From: Lutraria lutraria | Lineage: Eukaryota; Mollusca; Bivalvia; Venerida; Mactridae | Direction of reading: 5' to 3' | DNA length: 64,000 bases | Assembly: GCA_964023205.1 (NCBI GenBank) | Contig: OZ026851.1 | Span: 9,031,637-9,095,636, forward strand | In this document: positions 1 to 13,200 of the stretch, piece after piece | Position numbering within the stretch: position 1 is the stretch's first letter | Layout: every line of letters starts with the position of its first letter | The notes under the pieces: generated by a model | Database searches by the model: none | Told to the model about the DNA's origin: nothing | What the model saw: the letters and a program-made list of their open reading frames with translations, nothing else | Position numbers and translations under genes: made by a program

Positions 1-130
1 TACTTATATATGGGTTGATTTGGGAAGTTTTGGGGTGATTTTGGGTAGTTTTGGGGTGCTTTGGGTAGTTTTGGGATGATTCTTGATGGTTTTAGGGATG
101 GTTTTATATGATTATGTTTGGTTTGTGGTG
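1..130. repeat. GT-rich degenerate tandem repeat
   Basis: Short units of about 16-20 bp built on 'tttggg(g/t)tgatttt' and 'ttttgggtagtttt' repeat from the left window edge. They fade into unique sequence near position 130. The array is probably truncated by the window edge. No coding potential is evident. Confidence 0.6.
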
Positions 131-377
131 ATTTATGGTTTTTGGGCGATATTGGGCTATAATAAACACACAAGCGAAGAACAAAATATGCTTAGAGATC
201 TGTGAGTATAGCTAAGTGTTAAATTTAACAGTAAAGTAGTCACTTTACTAAGAATGATTTAAGCATTAGGTTTGACTGTAAAAACAGGAAAAGGTGAGAT
301 TATATTGTTTTAGTTCTTTCTTGTTTTCCAAAGCAAGTTATTCTAATGGCGCCATCCATGACAGCAATATTAACAAA

Positions 378-455
378 TCGAGGGCTCAGCGCAACACTGT
401 CGTAACTTGTTCTTATTTCAATATGAGTTACGACACTATTGCGTTGAACCCTCGA
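378..455. repeat. Short inverted repeat (hairpin)
   Basis: The outer arms 'cgagggctcagcgcaacact' and 'attgcgttgaaccctcg' are imperfect reverse complements. The inner arms 'gtcgtaact' and 'agttacgac' also pair. The result is a fold-back of about 78 bp, probably a remnant of a small DNA element. Confidence 0.55.
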
Positions 456-1914
456 AATATGTAAGGTATCAGCATACCATTTAAATGTAGGTGATGTTAA
501 TATATCTAATATAGATGATATCAAGGACTTTCTAAATGTACTGTTTACATAGAAATGCCTTACATACTCATGCAATGTTGGCAACCAAGATGTGTCAGTT
601 TCTGATACAACAACACGAGCTTACTGCGAAAAACTTTTTTTCCAGAAATATGTTTCCAATTTTAATAATTACTCAGTAAACATCATAAAAGTTGCTTGAG
701 GCATATAAGAACTAATGTCACCATATGCTCACAGACTGTTATTATGACTTTTTTCACCATATAACATTGCCGCAAAACAGTATCTTCTTGCCAAATGAAC
801 ACATTTTTTCCCCTAAATCTTTTATTTTCCCCTCAAAACACTGTTGGTCTCAAATGCTCCCGTTTTTTGCTAAAATTGCTATTGCGTGTTGACATAAATT
901 CATGGATTTTGACACAAAATTGCCACATATCATTGGTCTCCTTTCGGGTCTGGTTCAATTTGAGGTGGTTTAGGAGCAAGCAACCAAAGAAAATATTCTT
1001 TAGACTTTAAATGGTGGTCAAATGTCGAGACTGATTTATCACTGTTATTCAAGGATATTTTGGATGACATTAAATATCAAACAGCAAATCAGTCTCGTTG
1101 GTCATTTGTTCAAATTTTTGTTAGTGAACTGACGGCCCTTTTTGACTATTTTTCCCCTTTTATCAGAGCTCAGTGTCTCCCCCATTTTCTTTAAAAAAAA
1201 ATGCTGAAAAAAAATCCCCTTTTCGTAAACCACAGAACATAACCACACAACTTTTCCCAATTCAGTAAGTACCACTTATTGAACCAAAAAGTGAGAAAAA
1301 ATCCTTGCAATAGTAACTGATTATTCTCATAAACAGAATGTATGTCAATATAAAAGGATGCAATAGTTTTATTACATATTGGTTTTCAATTACTCAGTTC
1401 TATGGAGAATAAATGCAGACAATGGAATCCGAATGATCTGATATCATCATATATAATACAAATATTTATTTGTCTATATATAGTTGACAACAGTTTCTAA
1501 CAAATGTTCAAATGCAAAACGATGAATAGCTATTGGCCGATTAAGTGCTACAATAATGGACCTTTTTACATTGCTTGGTAATAATGTTCGATTGTAAATT
1601 GACAGCTTCTTGGACACATCTCCTACAACAAACAGGAAATGCTACAACTCATTTATTTCTCTGCTATTCATGACAAATCCATTAGTCCACCAATAATTTC
1701 TGTTACGACCAATATTTAAGCTACAAATTAACACAAGTAAGGATATTTAATCAAACAGATTATGAGAAAAATATCCATTGCAGAACATCAATTCAAACAC
1801 AAGGTTACCATTGATCACTGATTAATTTCAATGTGAATTATTGCAGAATGGTGTCCATGGTTACGGATGAAATGCTATAAATGATAACATTCAGCACAAA
1901 ATGTGAAGGAATAA

Positions 1915-2035
1915 AAACAAGAACTATCAAAGGGTAAAGGGTGGCAAAATATGGTAAAGGGAAGCAAAATATGGCAAAGGGTGGCAAATATGATAAAATA
2001 TGGCAAAGGGTGACATAAGATGGCAAAGGATGATT
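1915..2035. repeat. Degenerate ~20-bp tandem repeat (tggcaaaggg)
   Basis: About six imperfect copies of a unit like 'aaatatggcaaagggtggc' follow one another. An overlapping minus-strand frame is an artefact of the repeat. Confidence 0.6.
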
Positions 2036-2352
2036 ATTCCAAATTCTTAGTAACAAAGAACTGCTTACAGTTAGTTCTTATCGGGTCAGAATTTTATCTA
2101 ATGCTTCTTAGGAGATAAAAAGATGTGCCCAATGTGCTGAATTGGGGAAATAGCAATAAAGTGTTTCTATATATTAATTAAAATATGAAATAAGTCAAAA
2201 GCCCTTTTAATTGTACATTGAAAATGGCAAAAACTGTCAGCACAATATCTAAATTCAACAGATCAAATTTTGACCTTCTGTGGACATGACTGACAATAGA
2301 ACATAACACTCATGAAGAACGAATACATATATAGTCATAGCAGTTATCTTAA

Positions 2353-4365
2353 CCCTTTACTTCATAGCCCCCTAGTCAATATACATACTGTATACTAATA
2401 GTGGATCAGATAAACTTGGTACACTGTCTTCATACAGGTTATTGGGAAATGCTACTGATTTGACACATGTCTACTTCATCACTGGTTTATTATACTAAAT
2501 ATTAATCCCATCAAATTATAGTAAATATAAAAGTTGTTCATAATTTAATAACCTTTTGTATGATGTAATTTTTGTAACTGTGGGATAAATATTAAAAGAA
2601 ATAAAGGGGAACAAAAATTGCAAAAAAAATCTGTAAGCATATTTTTGCCTTTTCTGATTTTTTTCTATTGACACCTGGTCATTTTATCACTTCATTGTAA
2701 TGCTAAATAATGGTTTTATAATTTCTGAATTATACCAAATTGATGGTATTTAATTTATCTTACTTGCTATGCAAAAATATCTGATGTTAGGCAAATATTA
2801 AGGGCAATATAATGTGTACAAACTGACACAAGGTCCATGTTTTTTCCTTATCCTTTTTTTTAATTTGCCCTTTCTGTTTACTACAAGACATACAATAAAA
2901 AAATCTTAATGCAAGAATTGTTATTGCAAACTCCACTAAATAATACTTTGGGTTGTAAAAATCAATACTTTACACTTGAGATTAAATAAATGTGCAAAGG
3001 TAAAACTTGGCTCAGTGCCAGTGATTGACGGTGCACGTGCAGGAATTCATGTCCAACAATCAAGGTCATCGTGACCCAGACAGAGTGTCTTATAAATGTG
3101 TCAAGTTCAAAGGATGTTTTTTTTAAACAATCAGAGGTTGTGAAAGTGTACCATAGTACAAAAAACTTTAACCTAGTTGATCATAATTTGGCATATCAAT
3201 TAACACCGAATTCGTTATGTTTTTAATCGTATTTCACACGCATTCGCGGCGAGTCTTTGTGACTTGAATATTGTTTTACATCAAAGACGAGTGAAACAGT
3301 CGTATATGACTTTTACTGCATCAAATTTGTTTGATGATACGGAATAAAGGATAATATATACGTATGTTTCAACAAATCTCCCAGCATATTAAATTCATGT
3401 TAAAAAATAAACCATGTGCTTGCAGACTTCTGTGTTCATGATACGTCTAGTGATCGGCGTGCACCTGACTCGTTTTGTGTGTACATAGTATTTACAACTT
3501 TCACCGAATAATAGACGAAATATTTTTGTTGGTGATTTGTCTTCATGGAATATTAGAAATTATAGTTTTTGGAATAAAAAATCGGCGATATTTCGGAGGG
3601 AAAGGTATTTATTTAGGCTGAACAACAAATTGATTTGATTGGTAGAGTCATATTGTTCTGCAATAAATAAGCCCCGCCCATGAGAAGATTAAATCCCATA
3701 TGGAAATTTGTCACACGTGTCAGCTGTAAAAACAATGCGGCACCATAAAACTCCGGGTGACATTAAAATTTGATGATATAATTAGGGACCCATACTGATA
3801 GCCAACTTAATCCCATTGATGACCGCATCAATTAGCACATGTTATTTGTTAATCTGAATTTGATATTCACACGAGACATTGACACTGTATATTTCTTTTA
3901 TTGCACCCGAGACACGGCGAACTACTGATTATTATCTTTATTATGTCATTTTTGTTTGAAAATATTTAAGATATATAATTGTTCTACTGTTTTTTGGCTT
4001 TGACTTAAAATTCCACGGCAAAATTGTCACTAGAAATGAACCGCGCGTCTGCAGACTGTATACTGTGTAATCTCAACACGATACGCCATCGTGTACGCGC
4101 GACCTGTCTTGTGTTTAAACGCAGTTAACCACATAATTTTATATACAAACAATATTTTTTTGTTAACGTTATGTCTTCATGAAATATTGAATTTTACAAT
4201 CGTTGTTTTAAAAAATCGCCGATATTTGGGAAAAATGATTTATTGAACTTCAAAAATCAACCACGTAGAATACCGGGATTATGAAGTAGACGGTCTACCC
4301 GCAAAATACCGGGATTATGAAGTAAGCGGTCTACACGTGAATATACGGCTACATGAAGTAAAGGG
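2353..4365. mobile_element. piggyBac-like non-autonomous element, TTAA-flanked
   Basis: A TTAA at 2,349-2,352 is followed by 'ccctttacttcat-agcc'. At the other end 'ggctacatgaagtaaaggg' (4,347-4,365) is followed by TTAA (4,366-4,369). TTAA target duplication and CCC..GGG termini are hallmarks of piggyBac elements. The ends match for about 17 bp apart from a 2-nt indel. Inside the right end, 'taccgggattatgaagta' is repeated in units of about 36 bp (4,268-4,340). Two diverged copies of a segment of about 110 bp with 'gtcttcatg(g)aatatt' and 'atcg(g/c)cgatattt' lie near 3,500-3,610 and 4,140-4,250. No transposase frame is visible, so the copy is non-autonomous or decayed. Confidence 0.7.
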
Positions 4366-4912
4366 TTAACAAAGAAGCAAATTTCAAATATAAAGGAAAT
4401 GATTATAAGGATGCACATGTCTATTCAGGTAATAGAATATATTCTCACTACATAGGCCTCAAAAGTAACAAAACACAAAGCAGTCTAAAATACAACAGAC
4501 TACATAATATTATTATCAATCCTTCCAGTGTAAATACCCCAAACTCCAACCCCATCTATTATGATTTTTGGCTATCTACAAGCCTAATCAAACTTGCAAA
4601 TACAATCACAGGGCTCGAATTTAACTTTTTCTCCTAGTACACAAAATTTCAATCAGCAAAATTTGAGATCCACTAGCAATTTTATACATCAGTTGTTTTT
4701 CAGAAATATTCATGTTATAACAAAATGGGTTGTATTTTATGTACATGTTATTGCATTGCATAAAAAATAAAGTTATTACGACACTAGCAAAATCTATTTT
4801 TCAGTAGCATTTTGCTAGTTTTACTAGTGTTAATTTTGAGCCCTGAATCCATGATATCATTACAAGAGTCTGAATCTGGAAATTCAACAAGACTTTCAAT
4901 ATTATAACTTAC

Positions 4913-4987
4913 CTTGTTCTTGAACTGTTGATTTGTTCTTGATTTTGTCTGCAGATTTATCTTTCTTTGATGCACACTTTGGATCCT
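4913..4987 (-). CDS. Internal coding exon of an unrecognised host gene (75 bp)
   Basis: On the minus strand an acceptor 'tttaatttcag' precedes the exon and a donor 'CAAG|GTAAGTTA' follows it. The exon is 75 bp with phase 1 at both ends. Joined to the upstream exon at 9,057-9,945 it completes a Glu codon and stays open. It reads a lysine-rich segment starting DPKCASKKDKSADKIKNK. Composition continues the charged, disordered style of the first exon. No domain is recognised. Later exons are not visible to the left and may lie outside the window. The splice reading is an inference from consensus sites and phase agreement. Confidence 0.6.
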
Positions 4988-5816
4988 CTGAAATTAAAGT
5001 TTCAAAATGTTTAAGGCATTAGGATGTTAATTATATTTCAATTATTAACTCCAAAAATTCGGACATTGACCTTTCACAACAAACAATAGTCTCCTATATC
5101 AATCAATAATAAAATCAAGGATAAAAAACTTAGGGCTGAGGAAACATAAGCGGTAGGGCCCAATAATTTAAATAAAGTAATAAAGGGGTTATAGTTCACC
5201 TGATTCACCCACCCCATATTTTTTTTTAAAATAACTTAAAGACGTTTGCAACAGTTTCCAGTTTTTTGCACATAGACATAATTATAGGGAAACTATTTCG
5301 CATCATTTTTTTTAAACTTTGCATGATCATAGCATATGATAACAGAACCATCTTAAAAAAAGAAAGGAATAAGGGGTTGAAGAACTCGTTTTTGAGTTAT
5401 CTACACTTGAATTTGAATTTTTGGCTATTTTTAGGTCATTTCAAGGCAGATAATTTATACTTTAAATCTCAAATACCATATTTTTACTTTTGTTTTACAT
5501 TATTTAATTCCTCGTCATTTTTAATTCAATTCGCGTTGTCTAAGGTAAAGGGGAAACCACTCTTTACCAATTCTGGACAATGACATGAAGAGAAGTAGGC
5601 TACATCAAAAAGGAAAATAAACAAGGCCTTGCTTATCTTCACTATGAATCATCTGCCCTTGAATTGATTTAAAATCAGCCAAAACATCTAATTCAAGGGC
5701 AGATAACTCAAAAATTAGTTCGTCAAACCCCAATTATTTTTGCCTAAAATGTTTGGTTATTATACTATGATCATGCAAAGTTTGAACAAAATTCATGAAG
5801 AGTTTTCATTTTCCCT

Positions 5817-6576
5817 ATAGACAGGCCGGAACAGTATGCGGACACTTTCCCCAATATGTAACTCACCTGAAAATGTTTTTTATGTATTTATTTCATTTAC
5901 ACAAGAAAATAAAAAGAAAATATTTTTTCTATAATAAAATTTAACATGTTTAAAGCTTTGAGTGCAATACGTCAATTCATTTTTTCTTCTTTACAAAAAA
6001 CATGTAGAACAAAGACTCTTCTACAGTTTTAGTTTGTACTTTACAGAAATGAGTATTTATCTAGATTTACCTATTTCCATCACTAAGTTTGTAGCTTACG
6101 GGAGTTAAGGACGTCAAAATAAAATTATAAAATGGAAAGCCAAACATTTGGAAGGTACCTGTAGTCATATGGTTCAAGCGCCAATGCAATAAAGATGCGA
6201 ATGTTGCTGAGTTAAATTATGTGTCGCAAAATCGATTGTGTATATCAGGTTTTTTGTTTACTAAAAAGTATATTTAAGTATGATTGTCTCATATTTTTTA
6301 AATACATATATTATTTTAATGATAATCAGTGGCGATTTTTTTTGCCATTTATACAAGGACTTACATATTTTTACAAAATTAATATCAATTTATTTTGTTT
6401 TTTATCGTCTGCTGATCAGTGTAAACAGGAAGTGTAAACAGAATATGTATTATACCGGAAGAAAGGTAAGCTTGCTGCGAATATCGGTATTGTACAGGAT
6501 GTTTTAAATCTTTTAAAACTCGCCGAATACGAGGGTGTCCGCGTACTGGTAGCGTCCGCGTACTGTTCTGTCTATG
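5817..6576. mobile_element. Possible ~760-bp inverted-repeat element
   Basis: 'tagacaggccggaacagta' followed by 'tgcggac' on the left is matched in inverse by 'gtccgcgtactgttctgtcta' at the right end. The arms are imperfect (about 20 bp) and the right end carries a tandem repeat of 'gtccgcgtact'. There is no target duplication I can defend and no transposase. Confidence 0.35.
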
Positions 6577-6928
6577 TCTGTATGAAAAAAAATTGAAACT
6601 GTTATGTAGCCAATGTCTTTAAATGAGTCACTGACCACATAATTTGAAATTGCTTCCTACTGACCTGATACTTATGATTCACGAATGAGTTATAAAATGT
6701 ATAAGCTTCAAATGCTCTTAGCGAAGATATTTCTATGGCTATATAGTACTGACTAGCCAGTGCGCAACAAATGTTTGCACTTGCAGGAGCAAATAAGGAC
6801 TGCATAGAAACTCAATCTCAGTCGTAATATCAATAAGCGACTGCAAACACAGACACTAGTGTTTAGGAGCTTTAAAAAAACAAAATAATTGTATTTTTGT
6901 CAATCTAAACACATAAACTTATCATATC

Positions 6929-7034
6929 TATCAATAAAACCTAAAATAAGCAGTTTTGAAAAAATACATTTTTCAACGTCAACAATATAACCAATGTATT
7001 TTTTCAAAACGGCTTATTTTAGGTTTTATTGATA
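6929..7034. repeat. Near-perfect 42-bp inverted repeat
   Basis: Arms 6,929-6,970 and 6,993-7,034 are reverse complements with a single mismatch, separated by 22 bp. The outer ends read 'tatcaataaaacc' and 'ggttttattgata'. This is likely a miniature fold-back transposon. Confidence 0.8.
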
Positions 7035-7400
7035 ACCCCAAGTGTCTGTGACTGCAAACGGTGGTTCAAACTGCAATGGAAAACATTTTCTTGGACTCCC
7101 GAGTGTAATTATTTCGATTCTTCAAACATGTCACAAGAATTTAGCGGATTTCGCCTTCAAAAGATCAGTTTTCCATTATACACGTTTTTGGAATCGTATC
7201 TAATTGTATTTTAATTGGAAAATTTCAATACAGGAAATGATATAACTGATTATTTCTACCTGTTTGTAAACTTTACCGGCTTTTACACAGTCAAATACTT
7301 CGTTTATTTTCGTAAATAATAACATTCGCAACATGGACGCTGGCGCGGGCTGAAATTAATCAGTCTTTTCGGCTGCAGAAACAGCGCGCGCGCGCAAATG

Positions 7401-7458
7401 TAAACTGGTTCCCGTTGACTTGTGCGTACAATGGTGCACTGCATCATGGAACGGGAAC
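7401..7458. mobile_element. Very short MITE-like repeat, copy 1
   Basis: 'taaactggttcccgttgact' begins a short block also found, inverted, at 25,007-25,077. Both carry 'tggtgcactgcatcatg' internally and gggaac-type right ends. A fragment of the same motif ('cactgcatcatggaacggga') occurs near 22,710. Confidence 0.5.
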
Positions 7459-7899
7459 GCAAATGTCAATCATCTTGAACAAGGGAAGTCACTCTTATAT
7501 TTCTCCACATGCAATGGCAGTTATTACGATACCTTATCTAGCACGTGATCAAAAGAGAGTGCCATTTCATTACACAATATCTTTTTTTCGAGAATTATGC
7601 AAAAAATAACTTTATAATGATGTCAACAGTTTGTTTTGACTTTACTTCCGACTGCTACACATTTTTACACTATTTAAGGGAAGTAACTAATACATACATA
7701 AGAAGAAAGAAAATACGAGTTACTTCCCCTCATCAATTCAAGAGCGAAGATGCAGTGAGATTTTCATACGAACACAACACCTGTCAATGTTCGGAAGTTA
7801 AATGTCAATATCACATTTTATTACTAAAGGGATAGGTTCATCAAAGGCCTAAAATGGCCGACTGTGTCAAATCCATATATATAGGGAGGTAAATGTAGT

Positions 7900-8198
7900 T
7901 TAAATCATAGGCACTCGATTCCGTGATTTTTATACGTTTACTCAAGGACTTGTATACAAATCCTTGGTTTACAGACGTTATTTTTCAATTTAACTAATCA
8001 AACAACGCAAATCTGTCGATAGAAATATCTTCAAGTTTTTCCTTATTGAGAGTATAATAAACACCAAATAAGGTAAAAAAATGAAGATTTTTCCTTCGAC
8101 AGATTTGCATTGTTTGATGAGTTAAATTGAAAAATTACTTCCAAGTGGAACTTCCATATACGTATAAAAATTACGGAATCGAGTGCCTATGGTTTAAA
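7900..8198. mobile_element. Palindromic MITE (~290 bp) with long terminal inverted repeats
   Basis: The left end 'cataggcactcgattccgt' is mirrored by 'acggaatcgagtgcctatg' on the right. Arm similarity continues inward ('caaatctgtcgatagaaa' against 'ttcgacagatttg'). Both ends are bordered by 'tttaaa', a possible target duplication. The superfamily is undetermined. Confidence 0.7.
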
Positions 8199-9056
8199 TG
8201 ACTGACCAACAAGCATTGACCCCCATATCATTCAAACCAGGGATGCTACATGTAATATAGCATCCCTGTACAATGCATATGACCACCCGTAATGAAGTAA
8301 AAAATGTTAAAATATTCGCACTTTCAACAACTGAGAAAGGATGATCGTTCGAGGTCGGGCGTTTGTTTCTAGTTACGCGACTTATCCTATTATTTTCCTG
8401 GCCTGGTCTGACTTTGTATAAGACCCAAGGACCGGTACATCTACTTCCTCACTTTTTTACTTTTCTTAAATTTAATGAGCATTAAACCAGAAACAAACAT
8501 TTTTAGGCCTGAGCTCATTCTGCAAGCTCAAATCTGAAGTTTTGTCTGACAATATATATCCGTGACACATTATTCAGTCAACCAAGTTGGAGGTACACAA
8601 TTCACTGTCCCCAAACCCTGCATGACTCAATCATTATATGCCGCGGTTACAAATGAGGAAACCGGTACCAGATGCGTGAATACAAAATAAAATCATATAT
8701 ATGAAATAGTGGGTACTAGGACCTTCAATACACACAACTGATGCATATTAATGCAGAGGCCAAATAAACAGAAAATGTCTTGGTAGTAAATAGACGCATG
8801 CGTGGTCGACGTGAATTATTTTGCACACGTGAAATGCAGCCAAATTCATTATCCCTTGATCTGCGTTTGGTCTTATATCCCGACAGACCTTAACGGATAA
8901 AAGTCAAGAAATTATTAATGCATAAAAGTAGCATGTTTTTGTTTATTCTTAGGCTATGAATTATCTGGAGTTCCGAGGTCTCTGTTTACAGGTGGTGGCT
9001 AGATGATTACCGTCATAAAGTTGGATTGCAATATGAGCAAAAATATCATGACTTAC

Positions 9057-9945
9057 CTTTCTTGAGTTTCTTCTCCTCCAGACTCGATGCTCGTTTCAAA
9101 ATCTTAATCTTAAACAGAACACCATCTTTTCCCTTCGTTGTGTAAACCTTTTCATCCAACCAGTTCGACTTATTCTGGGACCGACTTGTCCACAACTTAT
9201 CCTGTTTCGTTTTGTTAACTTTATCTTTATCAGTTTTTCTCTTTTCATTTTTAACACTTTTACCCGAAACAGTTGAGTCCGTTCTTTTAAATTTCGTATT
9301 GACTTTGCTCAAACTTTTCTTATGTTCTGTGCTAATTGTTTCTGAACCTATACTATTTCTATCACTTATATCTGTGTTGCCATTTTTAATCAGATTTGCG
9401 CAGTTCTCGATTATTTCACTCTCAACTAGCGAGATTTCATCACCATTTTCTAGTTCCAGCTCATCCACTTCATTAATCACCTCTAACCAGTCACCTTCAG
9501 AATCTCCGATCACATGTGTGTTAATAATTCGTTGATAACCAACATCAAACTGACCCGCCTCGTGTTCAAATTCATTAAAATGTTCAACTTCGCTGTCTGT
9601 CTGTGAACCTTGTTCGTTTTCATTATGTTCTTCATTCTCATTGTCACCATCAGCATTCGGAGGGCTTTCTTCTACAAACTCGTGAACTATATCATCACAT
9701 TGGTCTTCAGTTGCATTTTCTTCCGGAGCACCCGTTCGATGTTTCATTTCACCGCTCTTTCGTTCAAGACTTATTTCAGATTTCGTCTTTGACGCCCGGT
9801 GCTCGATCATTTTGGCCGTCGGTAACACTATCTTTTCCGACTGTTTACGGCCGCTGTTCACTTTCCGGGCATTTTCGGACGCCGTTTCTATGGTAACGAT
9901 GGTGGATTGTGAAATCACATCCTGTTTCCCACCGCATGTACCCAT
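9057..9945 (-). CDS. First coding exon of an unrecognised host gene; acidic/Lys-rich, MGTCGGK start
   Basis: An 889-bp open exon starts at ATG 9,945, with an in-frame TGA 9 nt upstream. It ends at a consensus donor 'AAAG|GTAAGT' (9,057/9,056). It encodes 296 residues plus one base. The product begins MGTCGGKQ, which fits an N-myristoylated, Cys4-palmitoylated membrane anchor. The middle is very acidic (residues about 75-180, rich in E, D and N). The C-terminal part is Ser/Lys-rich and predicted disordered. A short hydrophobic patch 'DGVLFKIKIL' lies near the end. Phase 1 at the donor matches the exon at 4,913-4,987. Reading on past the donor adds only two codons before a TGA, as expected for intron. 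I do not recognise the family. The myristoylation call is inference. Confidence 0.7.
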
Positions 9946-12900
9946 ACCAGTTATTCAGGACCGCTGAATATATCTATCAGTGCTATCACCGTGTATTCAA
10001 GAACAAAATACATATTTAACAGCCATTTATATTGCTAACTTTGCCTAATGATTTTATTTGAAGTTTTTTTATTTCCGATTTTACCACGTCAGGTACCTTT
10101 GCTGTTTCTTTAAGTATAATTTAACAGATTGAAATTGATATCCTAAATTGTGATAATTTTTCTAGAAATTAATGAAGCAATTTGATTTACAAACAATGTT
10201 TCATATCACCTTTGGTGTTTAGTCAATTCATTTAATCCCATGTGATTTCACAACCTGGTTAGAATGTATACTCAATTATATTCATATATAGTTCAAACCA
10301 AATGCGTATGGTCTTAAATAACCAAACTGTTGAATTATTGTTTACGTCTATTGATACAGTTGACTCTGTCTGAACGGTTACGGGACTTTACGTAATCCTA
10401 TCTTTTCCGGATTCGAACAGAATCCCTTTTTAGCACTTTCCTTTCCTTAGTCACCCGGACTGTACACGACAACCAAGATTTCTAGTAGTATTAACCATCC
10501 TAAGTGCATGAGGTACATTTACACAGCATAACATGTCCGTGAAATTCCTACTTCTGCACTGTATCATGTAATTTCACTAATTATCAGTGCACCCTTTTAA
10601 GCACCAAATGTGATCACGTATTCTCACAGAGAAGTTACAAGTTTGTTTTCAAATCCTTTTTCGGTATATGCATTGGCTAAAACATAAATAACATTATCAA
10701 TCCACGGTTACCCTATATAATTCGCATCATCGAAACTTGGCACGTTCGTCCGTTCGCTTTTGATCCTAAATGTGACGTCACACAAAACTGACCAATGACG
10801 AGTATAACACATGGACCTGAAAAAGTTGATAAATTTTCTTTGTAACGTTTGAAAACCAAATCAAATTAAAATCCTCGATATAAAAAAATGTCGAACTCGT
10901 CTTTACGACGTAGATTTTTATTGCTCAATACCTACCACTATCCTAGCACATAAATGTTCGACATTAATCAGCCAATCAGTAGATCGATAACATCTTACAC
11001 TAAACTTCATTGATAGAACGTATTAAGTCCGCATTAAGTTACCCTGCGACACTTTGCCAAATTTGGTGATGGAATGTTGCAATGAAATGAAGACTTTTCA
11101 TTTGGGAGGGCTGATAAGAAATGCTTGCTGTCACATATCGAAGGTAATAATATAAAGTTGCATTTTATCGACACATATCCGATCAGTATACACTTTCATT
11201 TATAGTTTAATACATTGAAAGACTAATTTATTTAAAGGGACTCCAATCTAGATTGATGCCTTAAAGGGATACAGCTCCAAGCTATAAAGGGGGCACTACT
11301 CCAGACTGAACGTCTTTAAAGGTACACACAACTCATGATTGGCGATATTAAAGGGACACATAACTCATGACTGACCCTTTCCAAGGGACACAACTATATA
11401 CTCTTATAACGTACTGTGGTTTCACGGTATTAATACTTGTATTAAAGTGCACTTCGATGAACGGTAACTGTTTGAGACTCCAAAAAACGCCTGGCGAATT
11501 CGGTCAACGTATTTCGTGGGTTTATCGCAGTCCATTAGCACAATTGACGACATAAATATCATAGATGTTAATATATGCTCTCAGGTTAAATAAATATGAT
11601 TATATAAATCTTCAATAATCGGATAAATTTCGGAGTCGGTACATTTTAATGCAAATTTAATTGATTTTTTTTCTTTTACAGGCTATAAACTGCTGATCTT
11701 ATTACATGTACATTTAATTTCCAATCCAATATCTAGTATCTACACAGGCATCTTAATTCAATTATATCAAAGTATTTTCAGTTGGTTGATGTGGGTGTTA
11801 GTACTCGAGACATTGACTTGCACAATTCTTGCTCAAATTATGTCGTCCATTAAAGAGGTGAAGTTAATCGAAATTACTTCAACTTGCTTTGCAATTTACA
11901 GTCAAGTCTGTGTTTACGACACAAGTGAACAAAGGTCATAAGGTGGACAATTGTATGTTTGGCAGTTGTTAATTGACCACTAAAGCCACACTAAACATAT
12001 TATGTCTTATGTCCATAACTTTCCTTTCTATCACCGTACAGTACTTTGATTCCACTTAGTCATATTGTTTCTCACACTTTTCTCTATGTGTTTAGACAGA
12101 TACATGTATATGTGTTCATTTACTGTGTGCTTGTAAGTTGCCGACATTAGCAAATGACGGCAAAAAGTATATATTGCTTATATGCCTAATAAATGGAATT
12201 GAAATTAACTACAATTGTACATGTACCATCATTTCAAGCTTTGTCAATCATTCACGATTGTACCTGAGCCCTAGGACAGAGTTTTATCAAATTTGAAATC
12301 AATCCAAGAGCTCACATTTTCTGTGTACTCAGATGTGTGTGCATTTTTAAATTATAATTGTTCCAATGCTTCAAAAACAATATTAGTACTGGTTAGAATA
12401 TCGTCCAGAAAAACTGGTTAGGTGAATCGGCCGCCGTATATTTAACTGAAAAAAAAATGTTGAAAAAAACGGCGCTGAACCCGAGTAAAAATAAATTCAA
12501 AGACAACAGTTAAGTCTTTACTTATATCTAAGTATCATTCTTTTTAAGTTTAAACACAGTCTTAATTTACATCAGTCGTGCTTTTTACAAAATGACCGTC
12601 GACTCGATCCCCTTAAAGTACCTGGCTAATTCCTCCATATTATCTCATTTCTTGTATTTAATGTTAGCCCGTGTTTGTGACTATAGAAGTAATAACCGGG
12701 AGTGAATTATTGCAGGTATGAAATTTAAAAGTATCGTTCAAAAGTCATTGATTGTGGATAGCTTTTAACAATCTATTGACGTCAATAGTCAAGTCGCTTC
12801 TTCACAGCAAACTCGAAATAAAACACCGAAGTCTTGTTTCATATACACTGTACTCAAAATATTTATCCCATTTGTTTACTTTATTTAGCTAATTGGTAGG

Positions 12901-13200
12901 TATATCTTGATCTATAACATCTTCCAATTAAACGATTATTGATTTTCACTCGAGAGAAGATAATTCCAGTGAATATTGTTATAACTAATTACTTGATCTT
13001 AAACACGTAGTACATAAACATTGATCTCGTCTCGTAAGATTTACCAGGGATCATCAATTTGAAGTCAGTTATCAAACGTCTAACGCCTGTCCTTAGTACA
13101 AACCAATACTCAAAATAACTTTTTTTATTTTATTTTGGAGTTTCCATTTTTAACAACCGTGTCAATGTTTTAGTTTACTACCAAATCGAACAAATTATAC
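9946..13200. other. Gene-free region upstream of the host gene
   Basis: The promoter of the minus-strand host gene should lie just right of 9,946. I see no TATA box. The rest is AT-rich with a degenerate tandem repeat at 11,234-11,394 and no supportable gene. Confidence 0.4.
11234..11394. repeat. Degenerate tandem repeat (ttaaagggacac..actcatgac)
   Basis: About four imperfect units of 35-45 bp, each with 'aaaggg(a/g)' followed by 'cacaactcatga'-like sequence. Confidence 0.5.

Larger units (their letters stand above)
131..2348. other. Gene-free AT-rich region
   Basis: I see no convincing gene. The region lies downstream of the minus-strand host exons and may be intron or intergenic. It holds a small hairpin (378-455) and a degenerate tandem repeat (1,915-2,035). 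A minus-strand open frame at 300-584 overlaps the hairpin and has no supporting splice or homology signal. Confidence 0.5.
4988..9056 (-). other. Putative intron, filled with fold-back repeats
   Basis: This 4-kb interval lies between the two phase-compatible exons. It contains a degenerate inverted pair around 5,266-5,350 and 5,750-5,825 ('gcatgatcatag' against 'ctatgatcatgc'), a possible element at 5,817-6,576, a fold-back at 6,929-7,034, a short element at 7,401-7,458 and a palindromic MITE at 7,900-8,198. A dispersed repeat at about 8,385-8,525 ('aaccagaaacaaac') recurs near 15,000. No convincing additional exon was found. Confidence 0.45.

Noticed and set aside
300..584. 94-codon minus-strand frame
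   Set aside because: It spans a fold-back repeat and lacks motifs or splice sites linking it to the host exons.
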